Shown here one piece after another: positions 8,029 through 16,535 of a stretch of 64,000 nt of DNA. The notes beneath the pieces are model-generated. The model searched no databases and was not told the DNA's origin. It saw only the letters and a list, made by a program, of their open reading frames with translations. The stretch covers positions 3,093,001 to 3,157,000 of the forward strand of contig NZ_CP150207.1 in assembly GCF_037969765.1 (NCBI RefSeq), written 5' to 3'. The translations under genes and the position numbers were made by a program. This DNA comes from Paenibacillus sp. FSL W8-0186. Its GTDB lineage: Bacteria; Bacillota; Bacilli; Paenibacillales; Paenibacillaceae. The stretch's first letter is position 1, and every line of letters starts with the position of its first letter.

Positions 8029-11000
8029 TTATCGTGAAGGATTAAAGTTTTGCAGTCCATATCCATAGGGGAAAAGAGGATCACCAAAGTCGGTTGGCAC
8101 CGGCTGGTTATTGTTAATGTAGCTGCGAATTTGGGCGCGTTCGCCTTCGGTTGCCCCGAGGTCGTAAGGCAGATCCCATTTCTCCAGCTGGTTGTTCACG
8201 TGATCCGTTCCGATCTGGTCGACGGAGCGCGGAAGCTGGAACGGAAGCTTTCCTGTTGGCAAATAGTCGCCGAACAGCAGCTCCGAGGTCGCCGTGCCTC
8301 CGCCGTTCCCCGGGCGGTATACAACGACAACAGCTGCGCATTTGTCGAGAATGTCCGTCAAGACATAAGGTCTTGGCATGACAACGACAGCGATGACCGG
8401 AATGCCGCGGCTGTGGAATTTGTCGATCTGGGCGATTTGATCCGCAGGGATGGTCGGCTGCTTATCCGGCCATTCCGTGCCATGGGTATAGCTTTTCTCC
8501 CCGATCACAACGATGGCTGCTTTCGCCTGCGCCGCATCATTCAGCACGACATTGACGCCCGTCCCCGCCCGGTCTTTGATTCCCTGGTAGTAAGATTTGG
8601 CCTGAGGATTGTCATGATAGATCGACTGCCAAATCACGTTCGCAATATTGTAGGTCGCGAAATCATCGCTTGTTGCCCGCGGTCCTGCTACGACAAGGGT
8701 ATCTCCGTTATTCACCTTCAATGGAAGAACACCGTTGTTCTTGAGCAGGGTCAGCGATTGACGAGCTGCTTCATTGACAATGTTGTTGCTCTCGACGCTG
8801 TGCCAGATCGTCGTCGGGTAATCCGGATCGCCATATGGATTCTCGAACAGACCCAGCTTGAATTTCAGCTCCAGCACTCTGCGCACTGCTTCATCGATTC
8901 GCGACATGCCTACTGCATTGACTAGCGTATTGAAATCGGTACCCGAAGCTACGGCTCCGCCCATGACGTCACTGCCTGCGCGGATGCTTCGTACGGAAAT
9001 GTCGGTGGCTGAAGCCAGCCAATCCGTCATGACTACCCCCTGGAAGCCGATGACATTCCGCAAATAGTCCAGGGTCGGCTTGCTGACGCCCGCCCCTTCG
9101 CTGTTCGGGTCAAGGAAAGGGGCTGAGCCATAACCCGGCATCACCGTTCCCGGGTTCGCATCCATCGCAGCATACCATGGCTTCATATGCCATTTGATCG
9201 TTGTGCTATCATAGACTACCGTCTGCTCTCCGCCCGCACCTTGGCTAGGCCAGTGCTTGACGGTAATCATGATCGATTTCGGGTTTACCTCCGGTCCGCC
9301 CTGCATGCCGGCGATCATGGCGCGCATCATCGCTGCGGAATAGTCGGCATTCTCCCCCGTTCCTTCCTGAACGCGAGGATAGAGAACCTTCGTGTTCACT
9401 TCGGCGACCGGAGACAGCGTTCCCGTGAAGCCCCAAGCCTTTTGCTCGCGGCGCTGCAGGTCGCCAGCCTGCCAGGCGAGGTCGAGATTTCGGGTAGCTG
9501 CAAGGCCAAGCCCGGTCGGGAAGACCGTCTTCCAGCCATGGATTTTATCTCCGGTAAAAGCAATCGGAATCCCAAGACGCTGCGTACGCGAGACTTTGAT
9601 TTGCGCATCCGTCATGAAATTGGTCGTGCCGTAAGAGAACACATATCCCGCTTTCTCATTCAGTCCATCGAGTGATTCCGGTGAGAAGAACAGCTGATTG
9701 ATTTTCTCCTCCGTCGTCATCCGCGACATTAAATCGTCCAAGCGTACGGAGATCGGGTTGCGCCAATCCTCGTAAGGTTCGATGGTGCCATTTTTGTTCA
9801 AATCCCGGCTGCCGTTAATGATATTTACGCCGTCATCCACTTGCTCAATATACGGAAGATACACGCTGAACTGCCCAATATCGGACTGGCTCTTATTGCC
9901 GCTTCCGTCCACGGCAACGACGTACCATTTATATGTCCAGCGGTCTACCAGAGATGGCGCATTGACCTGGGTACCCGTCACTTCAGCTACCTTCGTGAAG
10001 CGGTCAAGCAAATTCCCTGGAGCATTCCAATCATAGTCGTTTCTTGTCAGGTTCACCCAGACTTCGTATTTCACCGCCCCTGCCTTGGGCTCCCAGGTCA
10101 AAGTCGGCGTGCGGGTCGTCGTCACCATTTGGCCGTTCACCGGGGATACCACCTTAAATGCCGTAATCGTATAGGTACCCGTTGTGACCTCCGAGTCAGT
10201 CATATCAGGCTTGACAGCGATCGCTTTGATCGTAGTTGTAACTGGAACCTGAATCGGTCCGGTATAGGTTGCGGAAGCCTGGGTCGGCGTGGAGCCGTCC
10301 GTCGTATATTTAATTGCCGCTCCCGCCGTGGCGCTTGTCAGCGTCACGCTTTGCGCTGATGTGTAAGTGCCTGGAGCTGGAGTAAACACAGGGGCAGATA
10401 CTTTGGGCGGCAAAGGCGTCGTTTGGCCAAATACTTCGAATTCCCACAGCGAATAGCCGTAATCGGTAGTCCGCTCCGTCCCATGCATCCGTACATATCT
10501 GGCGGTTACCGGATCAAAGGTAATGTCTTCGGTATTTCCCGTTCCGTAGGCTTGGGTGTATGCATCCGTCCAGTCGGAGGCATCCGTGGAGACCTGGATT
10601 TTATACGCCCTGGCGCTGGCTGTCTCCCAATGCAGCCTGACCCCGGTCACCGTATGATTCGTGCCGAGATCCACGTAAATCCACTGGGGATCGCTGAATT
10701 CCGACTCCCAGCGCGTCCCGCTGTTGCCGTCAAATGCAGCGTCTGCCGCATTCCCGCCGATACTGCTGGATGCCATCGCTGGCTTATTCAGCGCCAAATT
10801 GCTTGCACCAGAATCGGAGCCTATCGTATATGTCGCGGAAGCCACCGCTGAATCGGTCATACCTGCCTTGGTGGCAATCGCTTTGACCGTCGCCGTAGCT
10901 GTCACGGAAATCGGTCCGGTATACGTTGGTGAAGCTGAGGTAGGTGTTGAACCGTCGGTCGTATACTTAATGGCAGCTCCTGGGGTCGCACTCGTTATCG

Positions 11001-11820
11001 TTACATTTTGTGCCGTTGCATAAGTTCCCCCGTTCGGTGTGAATACGGGCACCGCTACAACCGCCTGATCTATAATATCCACTTGGATGCTCGAACCTAA
11101 ATGCACCGTAAAGGTCAGCGGATTTCCCTGCAGCGGATTGCCGTTCTGATCGGTTGTTTTGAACAGCACCTGCTTCTGTTCCACCATGTAGTTCACACCC
11201 AAGGTTACCGTTGTTCCCGCGTTATATTTCAGGGTGTGATTGACGCTCGTATTTTGCGTTTTTAATGTGGTCACCTGATTCAAATCCGCTGGGCTAAGTC
11301 CCATCTCCAAGTACTGGGCATAGGGGCCTGTCACCGGGATGCTGACCTCTCCTTGTTCGGTGCTGGAGCTGAAGTTCAGCCAATTCAAATTCCAGCCATT
11401 GGTCACGGCATACACTCTCAGCGTCTGGCTGCCCGCAGGGAGCTGAACGCTTGCCGACACCGTCTCCCAGTTCTGCCAGCCGCCCGTATTCGGAACGGTT
11501 AACGTGGCCAGCACCTGTCCGGCCTTCTGGAGCTGCAGCTGGGTTCCATCATAGGGGCTGGAAACACTAAATTCGACTAAATAGGTTCCGGCGTTTTCCA
11601 CATTGACGCTGTAATCCATCCAGTCCCCGCCGTCCACATAAGCGATATGAAATCCGCCTTCGGAGCTCTCTTCCAGCTCGATCCCGCTCATGTCCATGAA
11701 ATCCTCGGCTTCAATCCGCCCCGGGTCTCCCGGAGCCGCCTCAGACGGCGTAATTATCGCAGAAAAGTTAAAGAGCAAGGATAGGCTCAATAGCAGTAAT
11801 AACAGTTTTTTTCTAATCAT
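8029..11820 (-). CDS. Secreted multi-domain glycoside hydrolase family 3 protein
   Basis: 1263 residues. ATG at 11820 follows GGGAGGCC; a signal peptide (about residues 1-30, ending SEAA) is evident. Domains in order: CBM6-like (about 35-155, starting GRIEAEDF, with YVDGGDWMDY); an unrecognised domain (about 160-250); a chitobiase C-terminal-like repeat (KYTTDGSTPTSASPTY); an F5/8 type C/CBM32 domain (about 340-470, ASNLALNKPA to RYVRMHGTERTTDYG); a second chitobiase-like repeat; an FN3-like segment; then GH3 N- and C-terminal domains. The likely nucleophile is Asp933 in GVVMTDW, and the C-terminus FPYGYGLQNF is typical of GH3 exo-glycosidases. Substrate cannot be fixed from sequence; beta-glucan or xylan oligosaccharides are likely, and the neighbouring xylose-type transporter supports a pentose or glucose product. 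Confidence 0.9.
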   Translation of the reverse strand: MIRKKLLLLLLSLSLLFNFSAIITPSEAAPGDPGRIEAEDFMDMSGIELEESSEGGFHIAYVDGGDWMDYSVNVENAGTYLVEFSVSSPYDGTQLQLQKAGQVLATLTVPNTGGWQNWETVSASVQLPAGSQTLRVYAVTNGWNLNWLNFSSSTEQGEVSIPVTGPYAQYLEMGLSPADLNQVTTLKTQNTSVNHTLKYNAGTTVTLGVNYMVEQKQVLFKTTDQNGNPLQGNPLTFTVHLGSSIQVDIIDQAVVAVPVFTPNGGTYATAQNVTITSATPGAAIKYTTDGSTPTSASPTYTGPISVTATATVKAIATKAGMTDSAVASATYTIGSDSGASNLALNKPAMASSSIGGNAADAAFDGNSGTRWESEFSDPQWIYVDLGTNHTVTGVRLHWETASARAYKIQVSTDASDWTDAYTQAYGTGNTEDITFDPVTARYVRMHGTERTTDYGYSLWEFEVFGQTTPLPPKVSAPVFTPAPGTYTSAQSVTLTSATAGAAIKYTTDGSTPTQASATYTGPIQVPVTTTIKAIAVKPDMTDSEVTTGTYTITAFKVVSPVNGQMVTTTRTPTLTWEPKAGAVKYEVWVNLTRNDYDWNAPGNLLDRFTKVAEVTGTQVNAPSLVDRWTYKWYVVAVDGSGNKSQSDIGQFSVYLPYIEQVDDGVNIINGSRDLNKNGTIEPYEDWRNPISVRLDDLMSRMTTEEKINQLFFSPESLDGLNEKAGYVFSYGTTNFMTDAQIKVSRTQRLGIPIAFTGDKIHGWKTVFPTGLGLAATRNLDLAWQAGDLQRREQKAWGFTGTLSPVAEVNTKVLYPRVQEGTGENADYSAAMMRAMIAGMQGGPEVNPKSIMITVKHWPSQGAGGEQTVVYDSTTIKWHMKPWYAAMDANPGTVMPGYGSAPFLDPNSEGAGVSKPTLDYLRNVIGFQGVVMTDWLASATDISVRSIRAGSDVMGGAVASGTDFNTLVNAVGMSRIDEAVRRVLELKFKLGLFENPYGDPDYPTTIWHSVESNNIVNEAARQSLTLLKNNGVLPLKVNNGDTLVVAGPRATSDDFATYNIANVIWQSIYHDNPQAKSYYQGIKDRAGTGVNVVLNDAAQAKAAIVVIGEKSYTHGTEWPDKQPTIPADQIAQIDKFHSRGIPVIAVVVMPRPYVLTDILDKCAAVVVVYRPGNGGGTATSELLFGDYLPTGKLPFQLPRSVDQIGTDHVNNQLEKWDLPYDLGATEGERAQIRSYINNNQPVPTDFGDPLFPYGYGLQNFNPSR

Positions 11821-12178
11821 AATTAGGCCTCCCATGAGAATTCATTCTATTTAGAGTACTGCAATTCATTGTTTCCAAAGCAACCGATACCGGTTTCGCA
11901 AGTCCATTTGGTAATGGATAAAATCTTCAGCTTCATCAACGATCATTCCCTTCATTTATAAATATGAAGATTAAAGATTCGTCTGCATCACCTTAATTTC
12001 GTTATAAATCAAATCGAAACCAACAAAATTACCCATCAATGATAAATAAAGTGATATAATCTATCAAGCAATCAAATGAACCACCTCCTTCTATATATAT
12101 CGCCCAGAACTCCATATATTTGAATATTATGAATATTAAGTAAGTAAATGAGCAAAAAATTTAGCGATCTATGATCAA
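11821..12178. other. Intergenic region, GH3 promoter area
   Basis: About 360 bases between the GH3 start and the importer terminator. AT-rich. It contains a palindrome-like AACCGATACCGGTTT at about 11882-11896 close to the GH3 start, which could be a LacI-family operator (weak inference). No gene seen. Confidence 0.45.
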
Positions 12179-12228
12179 GGCGACCTGATCCCTATTGGTA
12201 TCCCTCGTTATTATGGAATCAGGCCGCC
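12179..12228 (-). terminator. Terminator of the sugar ABC importer operon
   Basis: Long inverted repeat GGCGACCTGATCC / GGAATCAGGCCGCC with a 23-base loop, directly after the permease stop (12237). The T-run on the minus strand is poor. Confidence 0.55.
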
Positions 12229-12236
12229 CCATGGCC

Positions 12237-13412
12237 TTAAGCTCTCTTCCTCCGTGTCATCACATCAAATACGACCGCAATCGCAAGCACAGCCCCGCGA
12301 ATCATATATTGATAGGAAATGCCGACGCCAAGCAGATTCATGCCGCTGGATAGCGAAGCCATAACGATGGCGCCGATGATCGAGCCCGTGACCTTCCCTA
12401 CGCCCCCGGCCGCCGATACGCCGCCGACGTAAGCCGCCGCAATCGCATCAAGCTCGAACAGCGTACCCGCCGTTGTCGTCGCCGACTGAAGGCGGGCTGT
12501 AAACAAAATGCCCGATAACGCGGACAGCATTCCCATGGAACCGAAAACGATGTACGTAATCTTTTTGACGCTAATGCCGCTTAAGTTCGCTGCCTCCGGA
12601 TTACTGCCGACGGCATAGATATGACGTCCGAGCACCGTTTTAGTCGTTAAAAAATGATAGACCGCGACCACCAGCAGCATAATGATGACTGTCCAAGAGA
12701 ATCCGTTGTAACCGGCCAGGATCCAGGTGATATAAGCGATAATCGCAGAAATGAACACCACCTTGATCGTAAACATCGGTCCCGAAATAACTTCGAAATG
12801 GTATTTGAGCTTATTCCGGCGCTTGGAGATTTCACTATAAATATAGAACGCAATGAAGAGCAGTCCCAAGATTAGCGAGAACAAATTCAATCCGTTCACA
12901 TAGGCAATCGCAGGTACAAACCCGTTGCCGATCGCGTTGAACTGCTCATCCTTGATGATGATCGTTCCGCTCTTCTCCGTGACCCGCAGCAGCGCGCCCC
13001 GGAAAATCAGCATGCCCGCCAGAGAGGCCACAAACGAGGGAATGCCGATTTGCGCCACGAGAAAGCCGTTGAACAAGCCTACGACAATACCCAACCCCAA
13101 AATGATAGGAATTGTGAGATAGTAGGGGATTCCCATCTGGGTTAGCAAAATAGCGGCAATTGCCCCTAGAAAACCCGCCGCAAAACCGACCGATAAATCA
13201 ATATGCCTGATGACAATAACCAGTGTCATTCCCACCGCTAATACTGCAATGTAACCAGTAGCATCAATCAGATTGCTGATATTGCGGGACGACATGAACA
13301 GTCCGTCCGTCAGAATCGAAAACGTCAGCATGATGATAATCAAAGCGATGTACATCCCATAATCCCGTATGTTCGCCTTTACCAACGATCTTGCTTCGCC
13401 TAATAATTTCAC
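12237..13412 (-). CDS. xylH: Sugar ABC importer permease (XylH-like)
   Basis: 391 residues, GTG start after AGGAGG. About ten hydrophobic helices are visible (for example YGMYIALIIIMLTFSIL and YIAVLAVGMTLVIVIRHIDL). The VIRHIDLSVG and AAAYVGGVSAAGGVGKV stretches are hallmarks of the BPD_transp_2 permeases (RbsC/XylH/MmsB). It forms the membrane channel for the binding protein and ATPase encoded just upstream, 14 bases apart from the latter. Xylose is the best guess because of length and the three-gene order; other aldoses such as glucose, galactose or arabinose are possible. Confidence 0.85.
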   Translation of the reverse strand: MKLLGEARSLVKANIRDYGMYIALIIIMLTFSILTDGLFMSSRNISNLIDATGYIAVLAVGMTLVIVIRHIDLSVGFAAGFLGAIAAILLTQMGIPYYLTIPIILGLGIVVGLFNGFLVAQIGIPSFVASLAGMLIFRGALLRVTEKSGTIIIKDEQFNAIGNGFVPAIAYVNGLNLFSLILGLLFIAFYIYSEISKRRNKLKYHFEVISGPMFTIKVVFISAIIAYITWILAGYNGFSWTVIIMLLVVAVYHFLTTKTVLGRHIYAVGSNPEAANLSGISVKKITYIVFGSMGMLSALSGILFTARLQSATTTAGTLFELDAIAAAYVGGVSAAGGVGKVTGSIIGAIVMASLSSGMNLLGVGISYQYMIRGAVLAIAVVFDVMTRRKRA

Positions 13413-13426
13413 CGGTCTTCCTCCTA

Positions 13427-14944
13427 TTACGTGGCAAGCTTCATGATTTTTTCCTGATCCGCTTCTTCAATGGGCAGCTCACCCTTAATTCTTCCTTCGG
13501 CCATGACATAAATCCGGTCGCTCATGCCCAATATTTCGGTCAGCTCGGAGGAGATCATGAGGATGCTAAGCCCTTGGCTGATCAGCTTGTTCATGATCGT
13601 ATAAATCTCGAACTTGGCGCCTACGTCGATGCCCCGCGTCGGTTCATCCAGGATCAGCAGGCTCGGCTGCACGAACAGCCATTTGCCGAGCGATACCTTC
13701 TGCTGATTGCCGCCGCTTAAGTTTCCGACCAGTTGCTCGACAGATGGGGCTTTAATATTGAGAGACTGCTTATAGCTGCCGGCGATTTTTACTTCCTCAT
13801 TGTTGTTAATAACACCCCGGTCGGAGATGGAATGTACATTCGCTGCGGAAATATTCTGTTTGATGTCCTGAAGCAGAAACAACCCGTCCCCTTTGCGATC
13901 CTCTGTCACGTAAGCTATGCCCGCTTTAATCGCATCCTTCGGATGGCGGAACACGGCTTTAGCTCCTTTTACCCACAGCTCGCCTTGCAGCTTATAAGCT
14001 TTCGGGTTGCCGAATATGCTCTGCGCCAGTTCCGTACGCCCCGATCCCATCAAACCGGCGATGCCGACGATTTCCCCTTTGCATACATGAAGATCAACCT
14101 CCTTCACGACTTCACGGCCCAGATTCGGATCATACGCCGTCCAGCCTCGCACCTCGAGAATACGGCTGCCAAATTGCTTATCCATTCTTTTCGGATAAAT
14201 ATCGTCGATTTCCCGGCCGACCATGCTCTTAATGATCACGTTCTCCGAAATTTCGTCCTTGGACGCATCCAGGGTGACGATCGTCTGGCCATCGCGCAGC
14301 ACGGTGACCTGATCCGCGATCTCAATGACCTCCTTCAGCTTGTGGGAGATCATGATGCAGGTGATCCCTTGCTCCTTCAATTCACGCAGCAGCTTGAGCA
14401 GGTTATCACTGTCATTTTCATTGAGCGCCGCGGTTGGTTCATCCAATATGAGCAGCTTCACATCTTTGCTCAGCGCCTTTGCGATTTCGACCAGCTGCTG
14501 CTTGCCCACGCCTAAATCCTTGATCAGCGTCTCCGGGTTTACGTTCAGCTTCACCTTACGAAGCATTTCCTTCGCACGTACGATCGTCCGGTTCCAGTCC
14601 ACGACCCCTCTTCGCTCCACTTCATTGCCGGCAAAAATATTTTCATAAACCGTCAGATCCGGGAACAGCGCCAGCTCCTGATAAATGATCGCGATGCCGG
14701 CTCTTACACTGTCGTTAATATTGGCATAGCTCTGGACCTGTCCTTCAAAGACGATATCCCCCGAATATGTACCATGCGGATATACCCCGCTAAGCACCTT
14801 CATCAGCGTTGACTTGCCGGCGCCGTTCTCGCCAATGAGGCAGTGGATCTCGCCTTTGCGTACTTTAAAATTCACGCTGCTCAGCGCTTTTACGCCCGTA
14901 AACTCCTTGGAGATGCTGTTCATCTCCAGCAAGTATTCGCTCAT
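13427..14944 (-). CDS. xylG: Sugar ABC importer ATPase with two nucleotide-binding domains (XylG-like)
   Basis: 505 residues. ATG at 14944 follows AGGAGTGCGGGAG and is preferred to an in-frame codon 14 triplets upstream. The first NBD has Walker A GENGAGKST (about residue 40), Walker B LLILDEPTAAL, and a poor signature LGVGKQQLVE. The second has LMGSGRTELA, signature NLSGGNQQKV and LLILDEPTRGID. Duplicated ATPases of this type energise CUT2 importers of monosaccharides. It lies between the binding protein and permease genes. A hairpin in the gap upstream (14997-15030) may lower its expression relative to the binding protein. Confidence 0.88.
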   Translation of the reverse strand: MSEYLLEMNSISKEFTGVKALSSVNFKVRKGEIHCLIGENGAGKSTLMKVLSGVYPHGTYSGDIVFEGQVQSYANINDSVRAGIAIIYQELALFPDLTVYENIFAGNEVERRGVVDWNRTIVRAKEMLRKVKLNVNPETLIKDLGVGKQQLVEIAKALSKDVKLLILDEPTAALNENDSDNLLKLLRELKEQGITCIMISHKLKEVIEIADQVTVLRDGQTIVTLDASKDEISENVIIKSMVGREIDDIYPKRMDKQFGSRILEVRGWTAYDPNLGREVVKEVDLHVCKGEIVGIAGLMGSGRTELAQSIFGNPKAYKLQGELWVKGAKAVFRHPKDAIKAGIAYVTEDRKGDGLFLLQDIKQNISAANVHSISDRGVINNNEEVKIAGSYKQSLNIKAPSVEQLVGNLSGGNQQKVSLGKWLFVQPSLLILDEPTRGIDVGAKFEIYTIMNKLISQGLSILMISSELTEILGMSDRIYVMAEGRIKGELPIEEADQEKIMKLAT

Positions 14945-14996
14945 CGCTCCCGCACTCCTTACACAGGACTGATAGAATTCAACCACTCACAGCATG

Positions 14997-15030
14997 AGGA
15001 ATAGTGATAGACACGTCTATCACTATTCCT
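14997..15030. promoter_or_regulatory. Perfect 16-bp inverted repeat between xylF-like and xylG-like genes
   Basis: AGGAATAGTGATAGAC (14997-15012) is exactly mirrored at 15015-15030 with only two bases between. It lies 24 bases after the binding-protein stop and 53 before the ATPase start. It probably acts as an mRNA stem that stabilises the upstream message or partly terminates transcription. There is no T-run. An operator is the alternative. Confidence 0.7.
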
Positions 15031-15053
15031 TCTTGGCTATAGTTAATGAAGAA

Positions 15054-16160
15054 TTATAGTCCCGTAAATTCTTTGGCTTCATAATAATTCGAATCAATGA
15101 GCTCGGTCTGCACATTGTCTTTGTCAACAACGATGACGTCGGTTTGCTTGGCGTTCACATCGATTGTGCCGTTGTTATAAGATCCGGTTGTATCCGGCGA
15201 TCCGCCGTCCAGAAGCGTTACGGCCATGCCCATCGCGTCTTTGACCAGCGTACGGACATCCTTGAATACCGTCATCGATTGCTTGCCGTCGATAATGTAC
15301 TGGATCGATGCCTTTTCCGCATCCTGACCCGTGACCACAAAACTCGTGATTGCGCCATCCGAAGCAAATACGTCTGCAATTGAACGGGCCGTACCGTCGT
15401 TTGGAGCCAGAATAACGACATCTCCCTTATCCCCGGCGGCTGCCGCAGTGAGATGGGTTTGCGCTTTGTTCTTGGCTTCGTTCGGATCCCAATTCGTCGT
15501 GACCTGGCCGATGATTTTACTCATCTGGTCGCGGGATAGCTCCGCTGTGCTCTGGAGGGCAACGGCTTCGCTGGAGTTGGCGATGTTGAACGTGCCGTCC
15601 GCCACCTTAGGCTGCAGCACCTCCCATGCCCCCTGGAAGAACAGGAAAGCATTGTTGTCGGAAGCAGCTCCTGCGTAGAGGTACAGTGGTTGACCGCTGC
15701 CGGCCGCGTGATCGACCAAGTATTGAGCCTGCGCCTTGCCAACGGCGACACTGTCGAACGTGACATAGTAATCTACCGCATCCGTGTTCGTGATCAGACG
15801 GTCATAGGAGATGACTTTAACGCCCGCTTTCTTGGCCGCTTCCACCGCAGCAGCGGCTGCGTCCCCGTCCTGCGGGCAAATGATCAGCACTTTAATGCCT
15901 TTGGCGATCAAGGAGTCTACATTTTCTTTCTCTTTCGCAGACGATCCTTGGCTGAATAGAATCTCCGTCGAATAATTTGTGCCCTTCAGAGCATCCTTGA
16001 ATCTTTGCTCATCCTGCACCCATCTGGGCTCATCCTTGGTCGGCAGCACAATCCCTACATCGACCTTGCCCCCGCCTTGGTTACAAGCCGCAACCAATAC
16101 GGTAAGCATGATAGAGACCAGCAGGAATGCAATCGTTCTCATCGTTCTCTTCAAACCCAT
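15054..16160 (-). CDS. xylF: Sugar ABC importer substrate-binding lipoprotein (XylF-like)
   Basis: 368 residues. ATG at 16160 follows GAGAGGGG. A lipoprotein signal is present: positively charged LKRT, hydrophobic IAFLLVSIMLTVLV, lipobox LVAAC. The mature part is a type I periplasmic-binding fold, beginning VDVGIVLPTKDEPRW, with LIICPQDGDAAAAAVEAAKKAGVK and ISYDRLI as in XylF/ChvE proteins. It captures the sugar outside the membrane and hands it to the permease. It is the first gene of the three-gene operon. Xylose as ligand is inferred by resemblance to XylF. Confidence 0.85.
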   Translation of the reverse strand: MGLKRTMRTIAFLLVSIMLTVLVAACNQGGGKVDVGIVLPTKDEPRWVQDEQRFKDALKGTNYSTEILFSQGSSAKEKENVDSLIAKGIKVLIICPQDGDAAAAAVEAAKKAGVKVISYDRLITNTDAVDYYVTFDSVAVGKAQAQYLVDHAAGSGQPLYLYAGAASDNNAFLFFQGAWEVLQPKVADGTFNIANSSEAVALQSTAELSRDQMSKIIGQVTTNWDPNEAKNKAQTHLTAAAAGDKGDVVILAPNDGTARSIADVFASDGAITSFVVTGQDAEKASIQYIIDGKQSMTVFKDVRTLVKDAMGMAVTLLDGGSPDTTGSYNNGTIDVNAKQTDVIVVDKDNVQTELIDSNYYEAKEFTGL

Positions 16161-16535
16161 TCCCCTCTCATGATTTGGTTGATCCTTCCAATTACATCTT
16201 TGAGCATATACCTGATTCACTACCTAGACAATGAGGTGTTTTCAAGGTTTATTCCTTAATTTCCACTCCTTGACAAAAGAAGTTTTGTGTGTTTTTGAAG
16301 GGGGTTTGGGGGAAAGAGAAGAGCTGTCTGCAAGGTATGAAGACCTTGTAGACAGCTCTTGGGTGGTTGGGATGTAATTTATTATTTAATGTATAAGGTA
16401 AATCTCCGTCAATTTCTAATTTACATCAATATTTACGAATTTCTCATTAGTGACAGGTACGTGTGGGTCAATAAATAACTATACCCAATATATATAAAGA
16501 TAGGTTTTTCTCCTGATGGAATGTCTTTTTCGCAA
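16161..16535. other. Intergenic region with a strong hairpin
   Basis: Carries the promoter area of the xylF-like gene and a long stem-loop at 16319-16360. No supported gene: an antisense-looking reading frame at 16433-16636 mostly overlaps the nuclease gene. Confidence 0.5.
16319..16360 (-). terminator. Strong stem-loop between orphan nuclease-like gene and xylF
   Basis: AAGAGCTGTCT-CAAGGT / ACCTTG-AGACAGCTCTT with a short loop. The minus strand continues TCTCTTTCCCCC, a weak T-run. It may end the transcript of the 551-residue gene (176 bases away) or sit in the xylF leader. Confidence 0.5.

Noticed and set aside
8050-8925. 291-codon plus-strand frame opposite GH3
   Set aside because: Lies wholly within the conserved GH3 C-terminal domain on the other strand, with no plausible start region.
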